Source: Ktedonosporobacter rubrisoli
GTDB taxonomy: Bacteria > Chloroflexota > Ktedonobacteria > Ktedonobacterales > Ktedonobacteraceae
Direction: 5' to 3'
DNA length: 64,000 nucleotides
NCBI RefSeq assembly: GCF_004208415.1
Contig: NZ_CP035758.1
Span: 7,130,001 to 7,194,000, forward strand
A program made the translations under genes and the position numbers. Below are positions 43,467 to 52,592 of this stretch, piece after piece; the first letter of the stretch is position 1, and every line of letters starts with the position of its first letter. The notes beneath the pieces were generated by a model. That model was given only the letters and a program-made list of their open reading frames with translations. It was not told where the DNA came from and searched no databases.

Positions 43467-44389
43467 CGGGACACCTCCGCATATCCGCCGTTTGTCGGCC
43501 GTACTGTCTGATAATGCTGCATGAACAGCTCCTCCAGGGTAGGTGGCTGGCTGATCAGGCTGCGCACGCCGAGCAAGGTGAGATGCTGCAATACGCTGTC
43601 TAGCTTATCGGTGTCCACCTCGCAGCGTACCCGGTGGCCTTCGATTCGGAGGCCATGCACGCCGGGCAGCGCGGCCATCTCGGATGGTGGCTTCGCTACC
43701 TCGGCGACAATTGAGGTACGGGTGAGGTGGCGCAGTTCGTTGAGCGTACCGCTTTCGACAGTGCGGCCACTGCGAACTATACTTACCCGGTCGCAGAGCA
43801 CCTCTACTTCAGCGAGAATGTGGCTTGACAGCAAAACAGTGCGCCCCTTCTTCTTCTCCTGCATAATACACTCGCGGAATACTGCCTCCATCAATGGATC
43901 AAGGCCGGAGGTTGGTTCGTCCAGGATCAGCAATTCCACCTCAGAGGCCAGGGCCGCCACCAGCGCGACCTTCTGTCGATTGCCCTTGGAGTAGGTACGC
44001 GCCTTTTTCCTCGGATCTAGCTCGAAGCGTTCCAACAGCTCAGCGCGGCGATGCGGATCAAGCTTGCCACGCAACCGACCTAACAAGTCGATGATCTCAC
44101 CGCCGGTTAAATTCGGCCAGAGCGTGACATCGCCCGGGACGTAGGCAAGGCGGCGGTGCAGTGCGACCGCATCCTTCCACGGGTCGCCGCCGAGCAGTCG
44201 GGCATCTCCAGCGTCGGCCCGCAACAAACCAAGCAGAACGCGAATCGTTGTGGTTTTCCCGGCTCCGTTGGGACCCAGAAAGCCATGCACTTCACCTGTG
44301 CATACAGACAGATTGAGCCCATCCAGGGCACGCGTCCGGCCAAATGATTTGACCAGATTGGATACCGAAAGCGCTGTCGTCATGAGCAA
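43463..44389 (-). CDS. ABC exporter ATP-binding subunit
   Basis: 308 residues. Walker A GPNGAGKTTT, signature YSKGNRQKVALVAALA (a variant of LSGGQ), Walker B LLILDEPTSGLDPLME and the switch histidine in LLSSHILAEVE. The C-terminal 80 residues are the usual extension of drug-exporter ATPases. Middle gene of the TetR-ATPase-permease operon; overlaps the permease by 4 bases. Confidence 0.93.
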   Translation of the reverse strand: MLMTTALSVSNLVKSFGRTRALDGLNLSVCTGEVHGFLGPNGAGKTTTIRVLLGLLRADAGDARLLGGDPWKDAVALHRRLAYVPGDVTLWPNLTGGEIIDLLGRLRGKLDPHRRAELLERFELDPRKKARTYSKGNRQKVALVAALASEVELLILDEPTSGLDPLMEAVFRECIMQEKKKGRTVLLSSHILAEVEVLCDRVSIVRSGRTVESGTLNELRHLTRTSIVAEVAKPPSEMAALPGVHGLRIEGHRVRCEVDTDKLDSVLQHLTLLGVRSLISQPPTLEELFMQHYQTVRPTNGGYAEVSR

Positions 44390-44440
44390 TCATCTCCACT
44401 CTATTGGCGCATCAGTTGGATTATTAAAACTATAGGTCAT

Positions 44441-45169
44441 TTAAAGTTTTGATTCATTGTATTTGCGTTCGAGGAGCTCTGCATACCTATCAAGTACCTG
44501 AGTAAAGGCCTGTGTGACCCTCTTAAGCGCTTCAGGAGCAGGTGGCTCCTCTGGCTCGAAAGTGCGATGCAGCGTCTCCGCGAGTGCTTCTACCATCTCT
44601 TCAGGTGAGAAGCGCGAATCGGGTGGCATGAGCGGATTAACTACGAAGAAACCTGTGCAGATGGCAGACATCATCTTTAACTGTGTCTGTACATCAGTGT
44701 CAGTGCGCAATAGGCCCTCGCTGCGGAGTTGTTCCAGGTAGATCTTAGTTGTCTCCATGCGGAACTTTACGATATCTTGCCAGATGTTGGAGCGCCTCAG
44801 TTCGCCCAGTGTCTCTGTATCACTCAGCAGCATCAATAGGTTGCCCACGGCAATCGAAACAACATGTCTGGTCAGAGAACTGAGCATGACACCTGTAGGA
44901 TCGTTTGCCAGGCGCTGCCTGAGATCCTCCAGGATGGACCGCCACTCGCGCAATATTAGCTCCTCGAAGAGGGCCTCGCGTGACTTCCAGTGCAGATAAA
45001 TGGTTCCCTTTGCCACGCCTGCTTGCTTTGAGATATCGTCAAGCGTAGTTTTTTTGTAGCCCCAACGCCGCAAAAGTTCCCCCGCAGCATCCAGGATGCG
45101 CTCGGCACGTTCCTGGCGTTTCGAACGCTCTTTGTCTGTCCCCTGCTCCCTCTCACCTCGGCTCAACAC
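44441..45169 (-). CDS. TetR-family regulator of the ABC exporter
   Basis: 242 residues, GTG start with AAGGAGG 7 bases upstream. HTH: RILDAAGELLRRWGYKKTTLDDISKQAGVAKGTIYLHWKSREALFEELI. The gene precedes the exporter genes by 51 bases on the same strand, and repeated TAGTCA sites lie in front of it. Expected to repress its own operon and release DNA when an exported compound binds. Confidence 0.92.
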   Translation of the reverse strand: MLSRGEREQGTDKERSKRQERAERILDAAGELLRRWGYKKTTLDDISKQAGVAKGTIYLHWKSREALFEELILREWRSILEDLRQRLANDPTGVMLSSLTRHVVSIAVGNLLMLLSDTETLGELRRSNIWQDIVKFRMETTKIYLEQLRSEGLLRTDTDVQTQLKMMSAICTGFFVVNPLMPPDSRFSPEEMVEALAETLHRTFEPEEPPAPEALKRVTQAFTQVLDRYAELLERKYNESKL

Positions 45170-45191
45170 TCTCTATCCTCCTTTTGATTTT

Positions 45192-45248
45192 TGACCAATC
45201 ATTATGATTTAGTCATATATTTATTTAGTCACTTCCATTAGCTAGTCA
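45192..45248. promoter_or_regulatory. Repeated TAGTCA sites and a dyad upstream of the TetR/ABC operon
   Basis: TTTAGTCA occurs at 45208-45215 and 45224-45231 (16 bases apart) and TAGTCA at 45243-45248 (17 further). TGACCAAT at 45192-45199 faces the first copy, making a loose dyad. Likely operator array for the TetR protein; the start of the operon is 23 bases downstream of the first site. Confidence 0.55.
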
Positions 45249-45486
45249 TAATTATACTGTCGGCAGGGGAAAAGTCAAGGGGAAAGGTAGAGAGCAGGCC
45301 CTTACACCTTCAAAGCCAACCATTGCTGAACAAAGGCTCTTCGGCCCACAACAGAGACCTTGCGCGGCTTTGGATATAAGCTTGGTGGAGTGCGGTCGCA
45401 GCGTGCTATACTTCATAGAGATATGTGCTCAACGCTATTTGCGAGGCGCAGGACCACCCCATGCCATTAGGAAGAAGGTACAAGCA
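45249..45486. other. Divergent intergenic region upstream of the GlcD-GlcE gene
   Basis: About 240 bases; a longer in-frame ORF extension from 45370 has no ribosome site and is not taken as coding. No firm promoter placed. Confidence 0.35.
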
Positions 45487-48108
45487 ATGTCGAAAGAGAC
45501 CGCGCTTAGCTTGTTAAAGACTTTGTTGCCCCGAGGGCGGGTATTTACAGATAGCACTTCTCTTGTGGCCTATGAGGCCGATGGAGGCATAGATAAAGGC
45601 TTACCCCAGGGTGTTGTATTTCCTTATAATGCTGAAGATGTCGACCGCGTTGTCAGCTGGGCCGCTCAGTATCACTTCCCGCTCATTGGGCGTGGAGCAG
45701 GCACGGGCCTCTCAGGTGGTGCTGTGGCGGACCGCGGAGGAGTTGTCGTCGAATTTTCGCATATGAACCATATCCTGGACCTCGACGCTCAGGGACGCAG
45801 CGCGCTGGTTGAACCGGCCCTGATCAACTTACGCCTTGACGAACGAGCAAGGCGAGCCGGATTGTACTTTCCTCCTGATCCTGGCAGTCAGCGCGCCTCA
45901 ACTATCGGTGGCAATGTGGCGGAGAACGCTGGCGGGCCGCACTGCTTCAAATATGGCGTGACGACCAACTACGTTACCGGCCTTGAGGTTGTGCTGGCCA
46001 ACGGGCGCCGCATTCGCGTGGGTGGGCATGCTCTTGACTATCCCGAATATGATCTATGTGGCCTGATCACTGGCAGCGAGGGCATGCTCGGCCTGATCAC
46101 AGCGATTACGGTGAGGCTGGTCCGCAATCCTCCGGCCGTCAAAACCATGCTTGCAGTCTTTGATTCGGTCGAGCAAGCTGGCCACGCCGTCTCTGCAGTT
46201 ATCGCAGCCGGACTTGTGCCCGCAACGATGGAGATGATGGATAAGCAGATCAACCATATGATCGAGCCATTCGCGCACGCTGGCTTGCCCATGGATGCCG
46301 GAGCCACACTAATCATTGAGGTTGATGGCTATCCCGAAAGCCTTGATGCGCAAATGGCCGAGATTGACCAGATCCTTCAGCAGCATGGCGGCCACGTGAT
46401 GCGCATCTCCAGCAACGAGGAAGAGCGGGCCAGGATATGGTTAGCGCGCAAGAGCGCCGGCGGTGCCGTGGCACGCGCAGCCACCTCGTACTATACTGTA
46501 GATATTACGGTTCCACGCAGCCGCCTGGCCGAAATGCTGCTTGAAGTTGACAAGCTCTGCGCGCGCTACGACGTACGGGCCGGCCATCTATTGCATGCCG
46601 GTGACGGAAATCTGCACCCCATGCTTTTGATCCCAGACCCCGAAGATCCTGATCTGATGCGGCGTGTCCTCAATACCGCCTGGGGTATCGTCAGAAAATG
46701 TGTAGAGATGGGCGGCAGCCTGACCGGTGAGCACGGCGTAGGCATCGAGAAGCGCGAATTCATGGCCGAGATGCACACGCCTGAAGAGCTTATGACGATG
46801 TGGGATGTCAAGCTAGCTTTTGATCCAAAGGTCATCTTTAATCCTGGCAAAGTTTTCCCCTCGCCAGGCGCTGGCGAGACGGGTCCATTTGCTGGCTACT
46901 CGGCGCAAAGCAGGCTAGAGCCCGATCGGGAGCAGTCCAGGCCCAGCGGAACTTTTATCCCGGCTAAGGCCGAAGAGGCGGTTAAAGGTCTGGTGGCCCT
47001 GGCCAGAGCTAATCAGCAGGTCTACATAGGCAAGGCAAGCGGAAGCAATCCAAACGCCGTTACGCTCGATACTTCCTCGCTCAGCGGGATCAAGACTTAC
47101 GCTCCCGACGATCTATACATCACGGTTGGAGCTGGTACGCCGCTTTCCGAGGTACAATCCTTCCTGGCTCGCAAAGGTAAGCAGATCGCCCTTACCTCGC
47201 CCTGGCCTTCCTCCACAATCGGTGGTCTGGTGGCAACTAACCTCAACGCGCCGCAACGTATGCGCTATGGGTCAATTCGCGATAACGTCCTCTACGTCAC
47301 GGCCGCCCTCACTGACGGTCGGCTTATCCGCACCGGAAGGCCCATCGTCAAAAACGTAGCAGGCTACGATCTCACCAAGGCCTTCGTGGGCTCATACGGA
47401 ACCCTGGGACTGATTACCGACGTTACGCTCAAATTGATTGGATTACCCCGCGCCCGGCGCTCCCTGCTGGTTCCGGTTGACGATGTACGCCACGGGCTGA
47501 TCTGGGCCAGGCAACTACTTCCAATCGCCCTGAACGCTTCGGCCCTGGTTCTGAGCAAGGGATATGAGGGCATAGCAACTGTGCAAAGTAGGTATCTTCT
47601 GACCTACACGGCCGAAGGGCTTGGCGAAGATGTGCGCTGCGAACTTGAGCAGGTTCGCCAGGCTTTACACGCGGCTGGCGCGCCTGAGCCCGTGGAGACC
47701 GACGAGCTCACCGGCACTGACATCTGGACCGCCATGCTGGGCACAATGTCCGGCTTACAGATTCGCGTTGGCCTGCCGGTACGCGAGTTGCCCGCATACA
47801 TCCAGGACCAGGCCAGGCATCTGCAGGACATTCCCTTCATCGCCGATATCAGCAGCGGCTTCGTCCATGCTATCCAGCCCGCTGAAACAGAGGCCGCAAG
47901 CTGGCTTGAAAGCTTGCGCAAGGCTGCTCTGATCAACGAGGGCTACGCTATTGCCCTCAGCGTACCAGAGGGATTGCGCACCAATCCTGAAGATGTGCTG
48001 GACCGCTGGGGCTATCAACCTCAGGGTCTGGAAGTAATGAAGAGGCTTAAGGCCCGTTGGGACCCACAAGGTATCCTGAATCCTGGCGTCTTTGTCGCCG
48101 ACCTCTAA
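45487..48108 (+). CDS. Fused GlcD-GlcE glycolate oxidase-like protein
   Basis: 873 residues from the ATG at 45487 (GAAGAAGG 8 bases upstream); a 39-residue extension to 45370 is not supported. Residues 1-458 are a complete GlcD-type FAD oxidase: PLIGRGAGTGLSGGAV, PGSQRASTIGGNVAENAGGPHCFKYGVT, HAGDGNLHPMLL, GGSLTGEHGVGIEKR, and the end FDPKVIFNPGKVFP. A linker of about 30 residues follows, then a GlcE-like FAD domain (about 490-873): GKASGSNPNAVTLDTSSLSGI, SPWPSSTIGGLVATNLNAPQRMRYGSIRDNVL, KNVAGYDLTKAFVGSYGTLGLI, and WDPQGILNPGVF. Normally these are two polypeptides with GlcF. No glcF is adjacent. Oxidises glycolate or another 2-hydroxy acid. Confidence 0.92.
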   Translation: MSKETALSLLKTLLPRGRVFTDSTSLVAYEADGGIDKGLPQGVVFPYNAEDVDRVVSWAAQYHFPLIGRGAGTGLSGGAVADRGGVVVEFSHMNHILDLDAQGRSALVEPALINLRLDERARRAGLYFPPDPGSQRASTIGGNVAENAGGPHCFKYGVTTNYVTGLEVVLANGRRIRVGGHALDYPEYDLCGLITGSEGMLGLITAITVRLVRNPPAVKTMLAVFDSVEQAGHAVSAVIAAGLVPATMEMMDKQINHMIEPFAHAGLPMDAGATLIIEVDGYPESLDAQMAEIDQILQQHGGHVMRISSNEEERARIWLARKSAGGAVARAATSYYTVDITVPRSRLAEMLLEVDKLCARYDVRAGHLLHAGDGNLHPMLLIPDPEDPDLMRRVLNTAWGIVRKCVEMGGSLTGEHGVGIEKREFMAEMHTPEELMTMWDVKLAFDPKVIFNPGKVFPSPGAGETGPFAGYSAQSRLEPDREQSRPSGTFIPAKAEEAVKGLVALARANQQVYIGKASGSNPNAVTLDTSSLSGIKTYAPDDLYITVGAGTPLSEVQSFLARKGKQIALTSPWPSSTIGGLVATNLNAPQRMRYGSIRDNVLYVTAALTDGRLIRTGRPIVKNVAGYDLTKAFVGSYGTLGLITDVTLKLIGLPRARRSLLVPVDDVRHGLIWARQLLPIALNASALVLSKGYEGIATVQSRYLLTYTAEGLGEDVRCELEQVRQALHAAGAPEPVETDELTGTDIWTAMLGTMSGLQIRVGLPVRELPAYIQDQARHLQDIPFIADISSGFVHAIQPAETEAASWLESLRKAALINEGYAIALSVPEGLRTNPEDVLDRWGYQPQGLEVMKRLKARWDPQGILNPGVFVADL

Positions 48109-48147
48109 AGCCAACAATATAGCTTCCTGATTGAAGCCAATCCGATA

Positions 48148-48187
48148 TCCAGGCGAAAGGCAAACTTGCTTCAACGCCTGGAATTTT
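48148..48187 (+). terminator. Intrinsic terminator of the GlcD-GlcE gene
   Basis: TCCAGGCG (48148-48155) pairs with CGCCTGGA (48175-48182), followed by ATTTT. Confidence 0.75.
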
Positions 48188-48412
48188 CTACCCTATTTCA
48201 GCCTTGATAACTGCATCTATACCGTAACGCTCAATCGTAATAACAAACGGGCGGTATTTGCTTGCATGTTTCATCTCTCTGCAGCAATGCTGGATCTGCA
48301 GAACAGAGTGACTAGTCAAATAGTACATATTCTCTAGACAAACCGCTCACTTTAGCGTATCCTAACCTAAATTATAGATCTACAGTAGTTAAAGCATATT
48401 GAGGGGAGACGT
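48188..48412. other. Intergenic region, no gene seen
   Basis: About 225 bases upstream of the response-regulator gene, AT-rich toward its 3' end; a GGGGAG ribosome site precedes the ATG at 48413. Confidence 0.4.
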
Positions 48413-48817
48413 ATGCGGGAAGAGCAAAAACCAATAAAAATACATGAACATTCTACTTCTGAAAAAACTATTCTCCTCATAGAGGATAGTCCTATATTTA
48501 GCCGTATTTTCATTCATGCGATTAAGAAAAATACTCCTTATCAAGTTGTCCATCTCACCGATGGCTCGCAAATCATACAGGTAATCACTGAAATTCGACC
48601 CAATCTACTGGTACTCGACTATGATCTGCCGGGTGAGATGAACGGCATTGAGATCTATGATCTCGTCCACGGCACCCAGGGCTGGGAGCATATCCCGGCG
48701 ATCATGATCAGCGCCAATTTACCGCTGAAAGAGATCGAGCGGCGGCACATTCCCGGGCTATACAAACCCTGTGGTACAGACGAGTTTTTGAGCGCCCTGA
48801 GCAAACTTCTCCCCTGA
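48413..48817 (+). CDS. Single-domain response regulator (CheY-like receiver)
   Basis: 134 residues, receiver domain only. Acidic pocket IEDS (Glu24/Asp25), phospho-acceptor Asp69 in LLVLDYDLPG, serine switch in IMISAN, and the conserved lysine in YKPC. No output domain, so it must act by protein contact with a kinase or effector elsewhere. No histidine kinase is adjacent. 49 bases before the alpha/beta hydrolase on the same strand; cotranscription possible. Confidence 0.9.
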   Translation: MREEQKPIKIHEHSTSEKTILLIEDSPIFSRIFIHAIKKNTPYQVVHLTDGSQIIQVITEIRPNLLVLDYDLPGEMNGIEIYDLVHGTQGWEHIPAIMISANLPLKEIERRHIPGLYKPCGTDEFLSALSKLLP

Positions 48818-48866
48818 ACACCGGGGCAGGAGAATAACACAAAAAGTTAGACCGAGGCATAACGAT

Positions 48867-49787
48867 ATGCATAAAAAGCCTCTTTTGTTTCTGGCTACCA
48901 CGGTTTCAACTGTGGCAGCCAGTCTCTATATCGCCAGGCAATATCAAAGCTGGCAACGTAGAGAGATAGCGCGTGTACAGGCCGAAAGCAGCCTGATAGA
49001 TACAGCCCTGGGCCAGGTAGAATACCGCAAGGAAGGGCATGGTCCGGCCCTGCTGATCATCCATGGCACGCCGGGTGGCTATGATCAGTCCATTTTGCTG
49101 GCCCGCTTGCTGGGCGGCCACGACTTCACCTTGATCGCTCCCTCGCGCCCGGGCTATCTGCGCACGCCAGCCACTGCAGGCAGAAAGCCAGAGGAACAGG
49201 CAGATCTCTTAGCCGCACTCCTCGATGCATTACATCTGCAGAAAGCTATTGTCCTTGCCATCTCAGGAGGAGGGCCATGCGCCCTACAATTTGCCCTGCG
49301 GCATCCCGAACGCTGCTCCGGCCTGATTGCCATCTCCGCCATCACCAGGCGTTACACCGACGAAGAAGAGCGCAAAGGCTGGCCTCTCTATCTGCGTATC
49401 CTTAAATACATTTCAGATAGATTGCTCTTACTCGATCCAGTTCTCTATCCGCTTGTAGTATTAGCTGGCTGGCTACCAGGAGCTAAATCACCGGCGGATA
49501 TGTTGAGAACGCTCATGCTCAACCGTTTGCGCAAGGCTGGCTACAAGATTGATATGGAGCAATTCGCGCTTATGCCGGCTTATCCTTTAGAGAAGATCAG
49601 CGCACCAACATTTATTCTCCACGGCACAGCAGATACAGATGTTCCTTTCGAGCATGGAGAGCTGCTAGCAAGCAGACTTCCCCATGCCCACTTCATGGCT
49701 CTAAAAAATGCCGGGCATACTGCTTTCTGGACCCGGCAAGAACAGGTAATTCCGGCTTTGCGCAGCTTCCTGCATGGATTAAATTGA
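48867..49787 (+). CDS. Membrane-anchored alpha/beta hydrolase
   Basis: 306 residues. An N-terminal hydrophobic segment (KKPLLFLATTVSTVAASLYIA, residues 3-23) without a clear cleavage site suggests a membrane anchor. Hydrolase core: LLIIHGTPGGYDQS oxyanion region, nucleophile elbow AISGGGPCAL (Ser in SGGG), acid in ILHGTADTDVPFEHG and base in LKNAGHTAFW. Typical esterase/peptidase-like hydrolase of unknown substrate. Confidence 0.85.
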   Translation: MHKKPLLFLATTVSTVAASLYIARQYQSWQRREIARVQAESSLIDTALGQVEYRKEGHGPALLIIHGTPGGYDQSILLARLLGGHDFTLIAPSRPGYLRTPATAGRKPEEQADLLAALLDALHLQKAIVLAISGGGPCALQFALRHPERCSGLIAISAITRRYTDEEERKGWPLYLRILKYISDRLLLLDPVLYPLVVLAGWLPGAKSPADMLRTLMLNRLRKAGYKIDMEQFALMPAYPLEKISAPTFILHGTADTDVPFEHGELLASRLPHAHFMALKNAGHTAFWTRQEQVIPALRSFLHGLN

Positions 49788-49842
49788 GCCGACAGAGGGG
49801 ATATCGAAATATAGTAAACTGCATTTCCTACCTCATCATCCC

Positions 49843-49871
49843 TTGACAAAAGCTGAAGAAGATAGTATTGT
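49843..49871 (+). promoter_or_regulatory. Promoter of the MFS exporter
   Basis: TTGACA (49843-49848) and TATTGT (49866-49871) are 17 bases apart. Predicted start near 49878 gives a leader of about 190 bases before the ATG at 50069. Confidence 0.65.
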
Positions 49872-49892
49872 GAAAAATAAATATAATTGGAT

Positions 49893-50011
49893 ATGCCAGT
49901 TCTCCGATTCTTCTGAAGAGACTGGCCGTGAGCTGAACGTCAGCCCCCAGCATCTTTGGACTATACGATGTCTGTCGTTGGTCCGCAGAAAATTGGGTGT
50001 CTGACTTTTTT
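49893..50011 (+). promoter_or_regulatory. Candidate attenuator in the exporter leader (short uORF and terminator hairpin)
   Basis: A seven-codon frame MPVLRFF (49893-49916) opens near the predicted start of transcription. Downstream, GTCAG (49939-49943) plus CCC (49946-49948) pair with GGG (49995-49997) plus CTGAC (50001-50005), enclosing an inner stem (GGAC/GTCC and ACGA/TCGT), and TTTTTT follows at 50006-50011, before the gene. A competing GCTG/CAGC hairpin (49932-49944) overlaps the left arm. The uORF lacks a clear ribosome site. Attenuation is inference. Confidence 0.45.
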
Positions 50012-50068
50012 GTTGGTTGGCCTCTTTTCTCGGGCCCGACGCATTGAGAGGACGATAAAGAGGAGATT

Positions 50069-51370
50069 ATGCCCAATAAACAATCGGTTCCCCTGGTTAC
50101 CATTTCAAACGAATCGCATCCCCATGACCCCTATGAAGCTTTACGCTACCGCAATTTTCGCACCTTGCTAGGCTGTACATTTGTCGCGGCTTTTGCGCAA
50201 CAAATGATTTCTGTGGCCATTGGCTGGGAGTTGTTCGAGCGCACCAATTCAGCTCTCGTGCTCGGCGGCATTGGTCTGGCACAGATCATTCCCATCATTG
50301 TTTTGTTTCTGCCTTCTGGCTATATTGTTGATCTCTACAGTCGGAAGATGATCTTCCTTATCTCGCTTGCTCTCTTGGGAGCGGCGAGTCTAGGCCTGGC
50401 CACCCTATCTGCTCTTCATGGCCCGCTCTGGCTCATTTATGCCTGCCTGGCCCTTATGGGAGGGGCGCAATCCTTTAGCAGCCCCGCCAGCTCCGTTCTG
50501 GTCTCACAACTGGTATCTGAACAGACATTTGAGAATGCCACAGCCTGGAGAACGAGCTCCGGCCAGCTCGCCTCTGTGCTGGGACCGGCCTCTGGCGGCT
50601 TCTTGATAGCCCTTTTCAGCCGAGCCACCTTCGTCTATGTGCTAAGCGCGGCAGCTTTTATCATCATCTCGCTGCTCGCGCTCACGCTGCGTGTACGTTC
50701 CCAGGTACAACCCTCAAAGAGTACGCAAAAACGCTCTCTCAAGACAGTCGTGGAGGGGCTTCAATTTCTGGGGCGCACTCAAGTCATGCTCGCCGCTATG
50801 ACGCTAGACCTTTTCGCAGTCCTCCTTGGTGGAGCAACTACTCTGCTGCCTATCTTTGCCAAAGATATTCTTCAAGTTGGCTCTATCGGCCTGGGCTGGC
50901 TGCAGGCCGCCGGCTCGCTTGGTGCCGTTAGTATGGCGCTCTTCCTGGCGCATCGCCCACCTTTTCAGCGCGCGGGACGCACGCTATTGCTGGCCATCAC
51001 AGGCTTTGGCCTCGCCACCATCGTCTTTGGCCTTTCTCACTGGTTCTGGCTCTCTTTTCTTATGCTCTTTGTGCTGGGCGGCCTTGACAATATCAGCATG
51101 CTCATCCGTGGCACGCTAACCCTTGTACGCACACCCGACGAGATGCGCGGACGCGTCAGTGCCGCAACCTCGCTCTTCATCGGCACCTCGAATCAGTTAG
51201 GCGGGTTTGAGTCCGGCCTGGCCGCGCAACTGCTCGGCCCGATCCCGGCAGTTGCGTTAGGTGGCGTTGGAACCATAGTTGTCGTGGCCGCAGTCGCCCT
51301 GATATGGCCCGAACTACGCCGCATGCGCACCATCCGCGAGACGTCCGAGAACGCTCAGGCTGCAAGCTAG
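50069..51370 (+). CDS. MFS exporter, EntS/drug-efflux-like (MFS_3)
   Basis: 433 residues, 12 transmembrane helices, GAGGAG 4 bases before the ATG. YRNFRTLLGCTFVAAFAQQMISVAIGWELFERTNSALVLGGIGLAQIIPIIVLFLPSGYIVDLYSRK is the standard start of siderophore/macrolide-type exporters. Expected to pump out a small molecule. The leader shows attenuator-like features (49893-50011). The next gene downstream is an AraC regulator 102 bases away. Confidence 0.9.
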   Translation: MPNKQSVPLVTISNESHPHDPYEALRYRNFRTLLGCTFVAAFAQQMISVAIGWELFERTNSALVLGGIGLAQIIPIIVLFLPSGYIVDLYSRKMIFLISLALLGAASLGLATLSALHGPLWLIYACLALMGGAQSFSSPASSVLVSQLVSEQTFENATAWRTSSGQLASVLGPASGGFLIALFSRATFVYVLSAAAFIIISLLALTLRVRSQVQPSKSTQKRSLKTVVEGLQFLGRTQVMLAAMTLDLFAVLLGGATTLLPIFAKDILQVGSIGLGWLQAAGSLGAVSMALFLAHRPPFQRAGRTLLLAITGFGLATIVFGLSHWFWLSFLMLFVLGGLDNISMLIRGTLTLVRTPDEMRGRVSAATSLFIGTSNQLGGFESGLAAQLLGPIPAVALGGVGTIVVVAAVALIWPELRRMRTIRETSENAQAAS

Positions 51371-51472
51371 GCATGCTTTTTGAAGGAGACAAGATTACAT
51401 TGATGTATCGTAAACTCTATGCTATATTACTACGGTCTTTCGTCTCGAATCTAATAAGCAACGCTGATCATA

Positions 51473-52405
51473 ATGACTAACCAGGTAGAAAATTATACAG
51501 CTTCTTTCTCTGCCTCAACTCTTGATTTTGAGAAGCATACAGCTACATCGCCTGTTCTTTCCAGCCGAGAGGCCGGCTGGAAAGATATTCTAGTAAGAAC
51601 CTTTCATGAACCGGCACAGGTCGAGGATATCACCTTGCCCTCGGTACCTGATATTCACCTGGTATTGGTCAAGCAGGGAGCAATGCATTTCGAGAGTAGA
51701 GATGTGAATGGCCCCTGGGAGGGATATCGGGTCCATGAAAATGAATTGTTTCTAACGCCTGCTGCCAGTAGCCCTTACGAATTGCGCTGGCATAGTCTTT
51801 CCGCCACGCCCATCTGCCTGGTCCATATCCATCTGAAAAAAGCCCTGCTTGAGCGTAGCGCTGAACAGATTGCAGGCTATGACCGAGCAAACCAGCATTT
51901 AAAAGAACTTTCGGCTTTTCATGATCCTCTTCTGGCCCAGATAGCCTTGGCGCTGCAGCAAGAGCTAGAGCTGCCGACCCCTGCCGGCCAGCTCTATGCC
52001 GAAACAGCAGCTCAAATGCTAGCCGTTCATCTACTGAAACATTATCAAACTAAGGACATCCATGTCGAGCTTCCCAACCAGAAGCTATCTCGGCGCCAGA
52101 TGGGACAATTAACTGATTATATTCTGACCCATCTCGCTGATAAGCTCTCGCTTGAAGTGCTTGCCGAGCAAGTTGGCTTCAGTGCTTACCATTTCGGGTA
52201 CCTCTTTCGGCAAAGTACTGGCCAGACTCCACATCAGTTTGTGATCAATACGCGTCTTGAGCACTCTCAACATCTGCTAAGAGAGACAGATCAGCCACTA
52301 AGCCAGGTGGCGCTAGCCGTGGGTTTTCAGACCCAGAGCCACTTTACACAGGCATTTAAGCATCGGTTTGGTGTTACTCCTCGCCAGTATCGACAACAAT
52401 CCTGA
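51473..52405 (+). CDS. AraC-family transcriptional regulator
   Basis: 310 residues. The N-terminal about 170 residues form a cupin-like sensor (LVLVKQGAMHFESRD... WEGYRVHENELFLTPAASSPYELRW). The C-terminal pair of helix-turn-helix motifs (about 210-308) reads LSLEVLAEQVGFSAYHFGYLFRQSTGQTPHQFVINTRLEHSQHLLRETDQPLSQVALAVGFQTQSHFTQAFKHRFGVTPRQYR. Lies before an aldo/keto reductase on the same strand, a plausible target; the ligand is unknown. Confidence 0.93.
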   Translation: MTNQVENYTASFSASTLDFEKHTATSPVLSSREAGWKDILVRTFHEPAQVEDITLPSVPDIHLVLVKQGAMHFESRDVNGPWEGYRVHENELFLTPAASSPYELRWHSLSATPICLVHIHLKKALLERSAEQIAGYDRANQHLKELSAFHDPLLAQIALALQQELELPTPAGQLYAETAAQMLAVHLLKHYQTKDIHVELPNQKLSRRQMGQLTDYILTHLADKLSLEVLAEQVGFSAYHFGYLFRQSTGQTPHQFVINTRLEHSQHLLRETDQPLSQVALAVGFQTQSHFTQAFKHRFGVTPRQYRQQS

Positions 52406-52592
52406 TTGCCCACCTTTTCGACAAATTTCGCGAAAATTCGACAGAAAGCCGCCCCCAATTGCTCTATCATAACGATGGAATATGGGAGAAATACACCGAT
52501 TATAAGCGGTCACAATGCGAAGGGATACAAGGCTATCTTTCCTTTGCTCACTTTCCCATAAAGGTGTATATAATGAAAGGATAGAGCTATAC

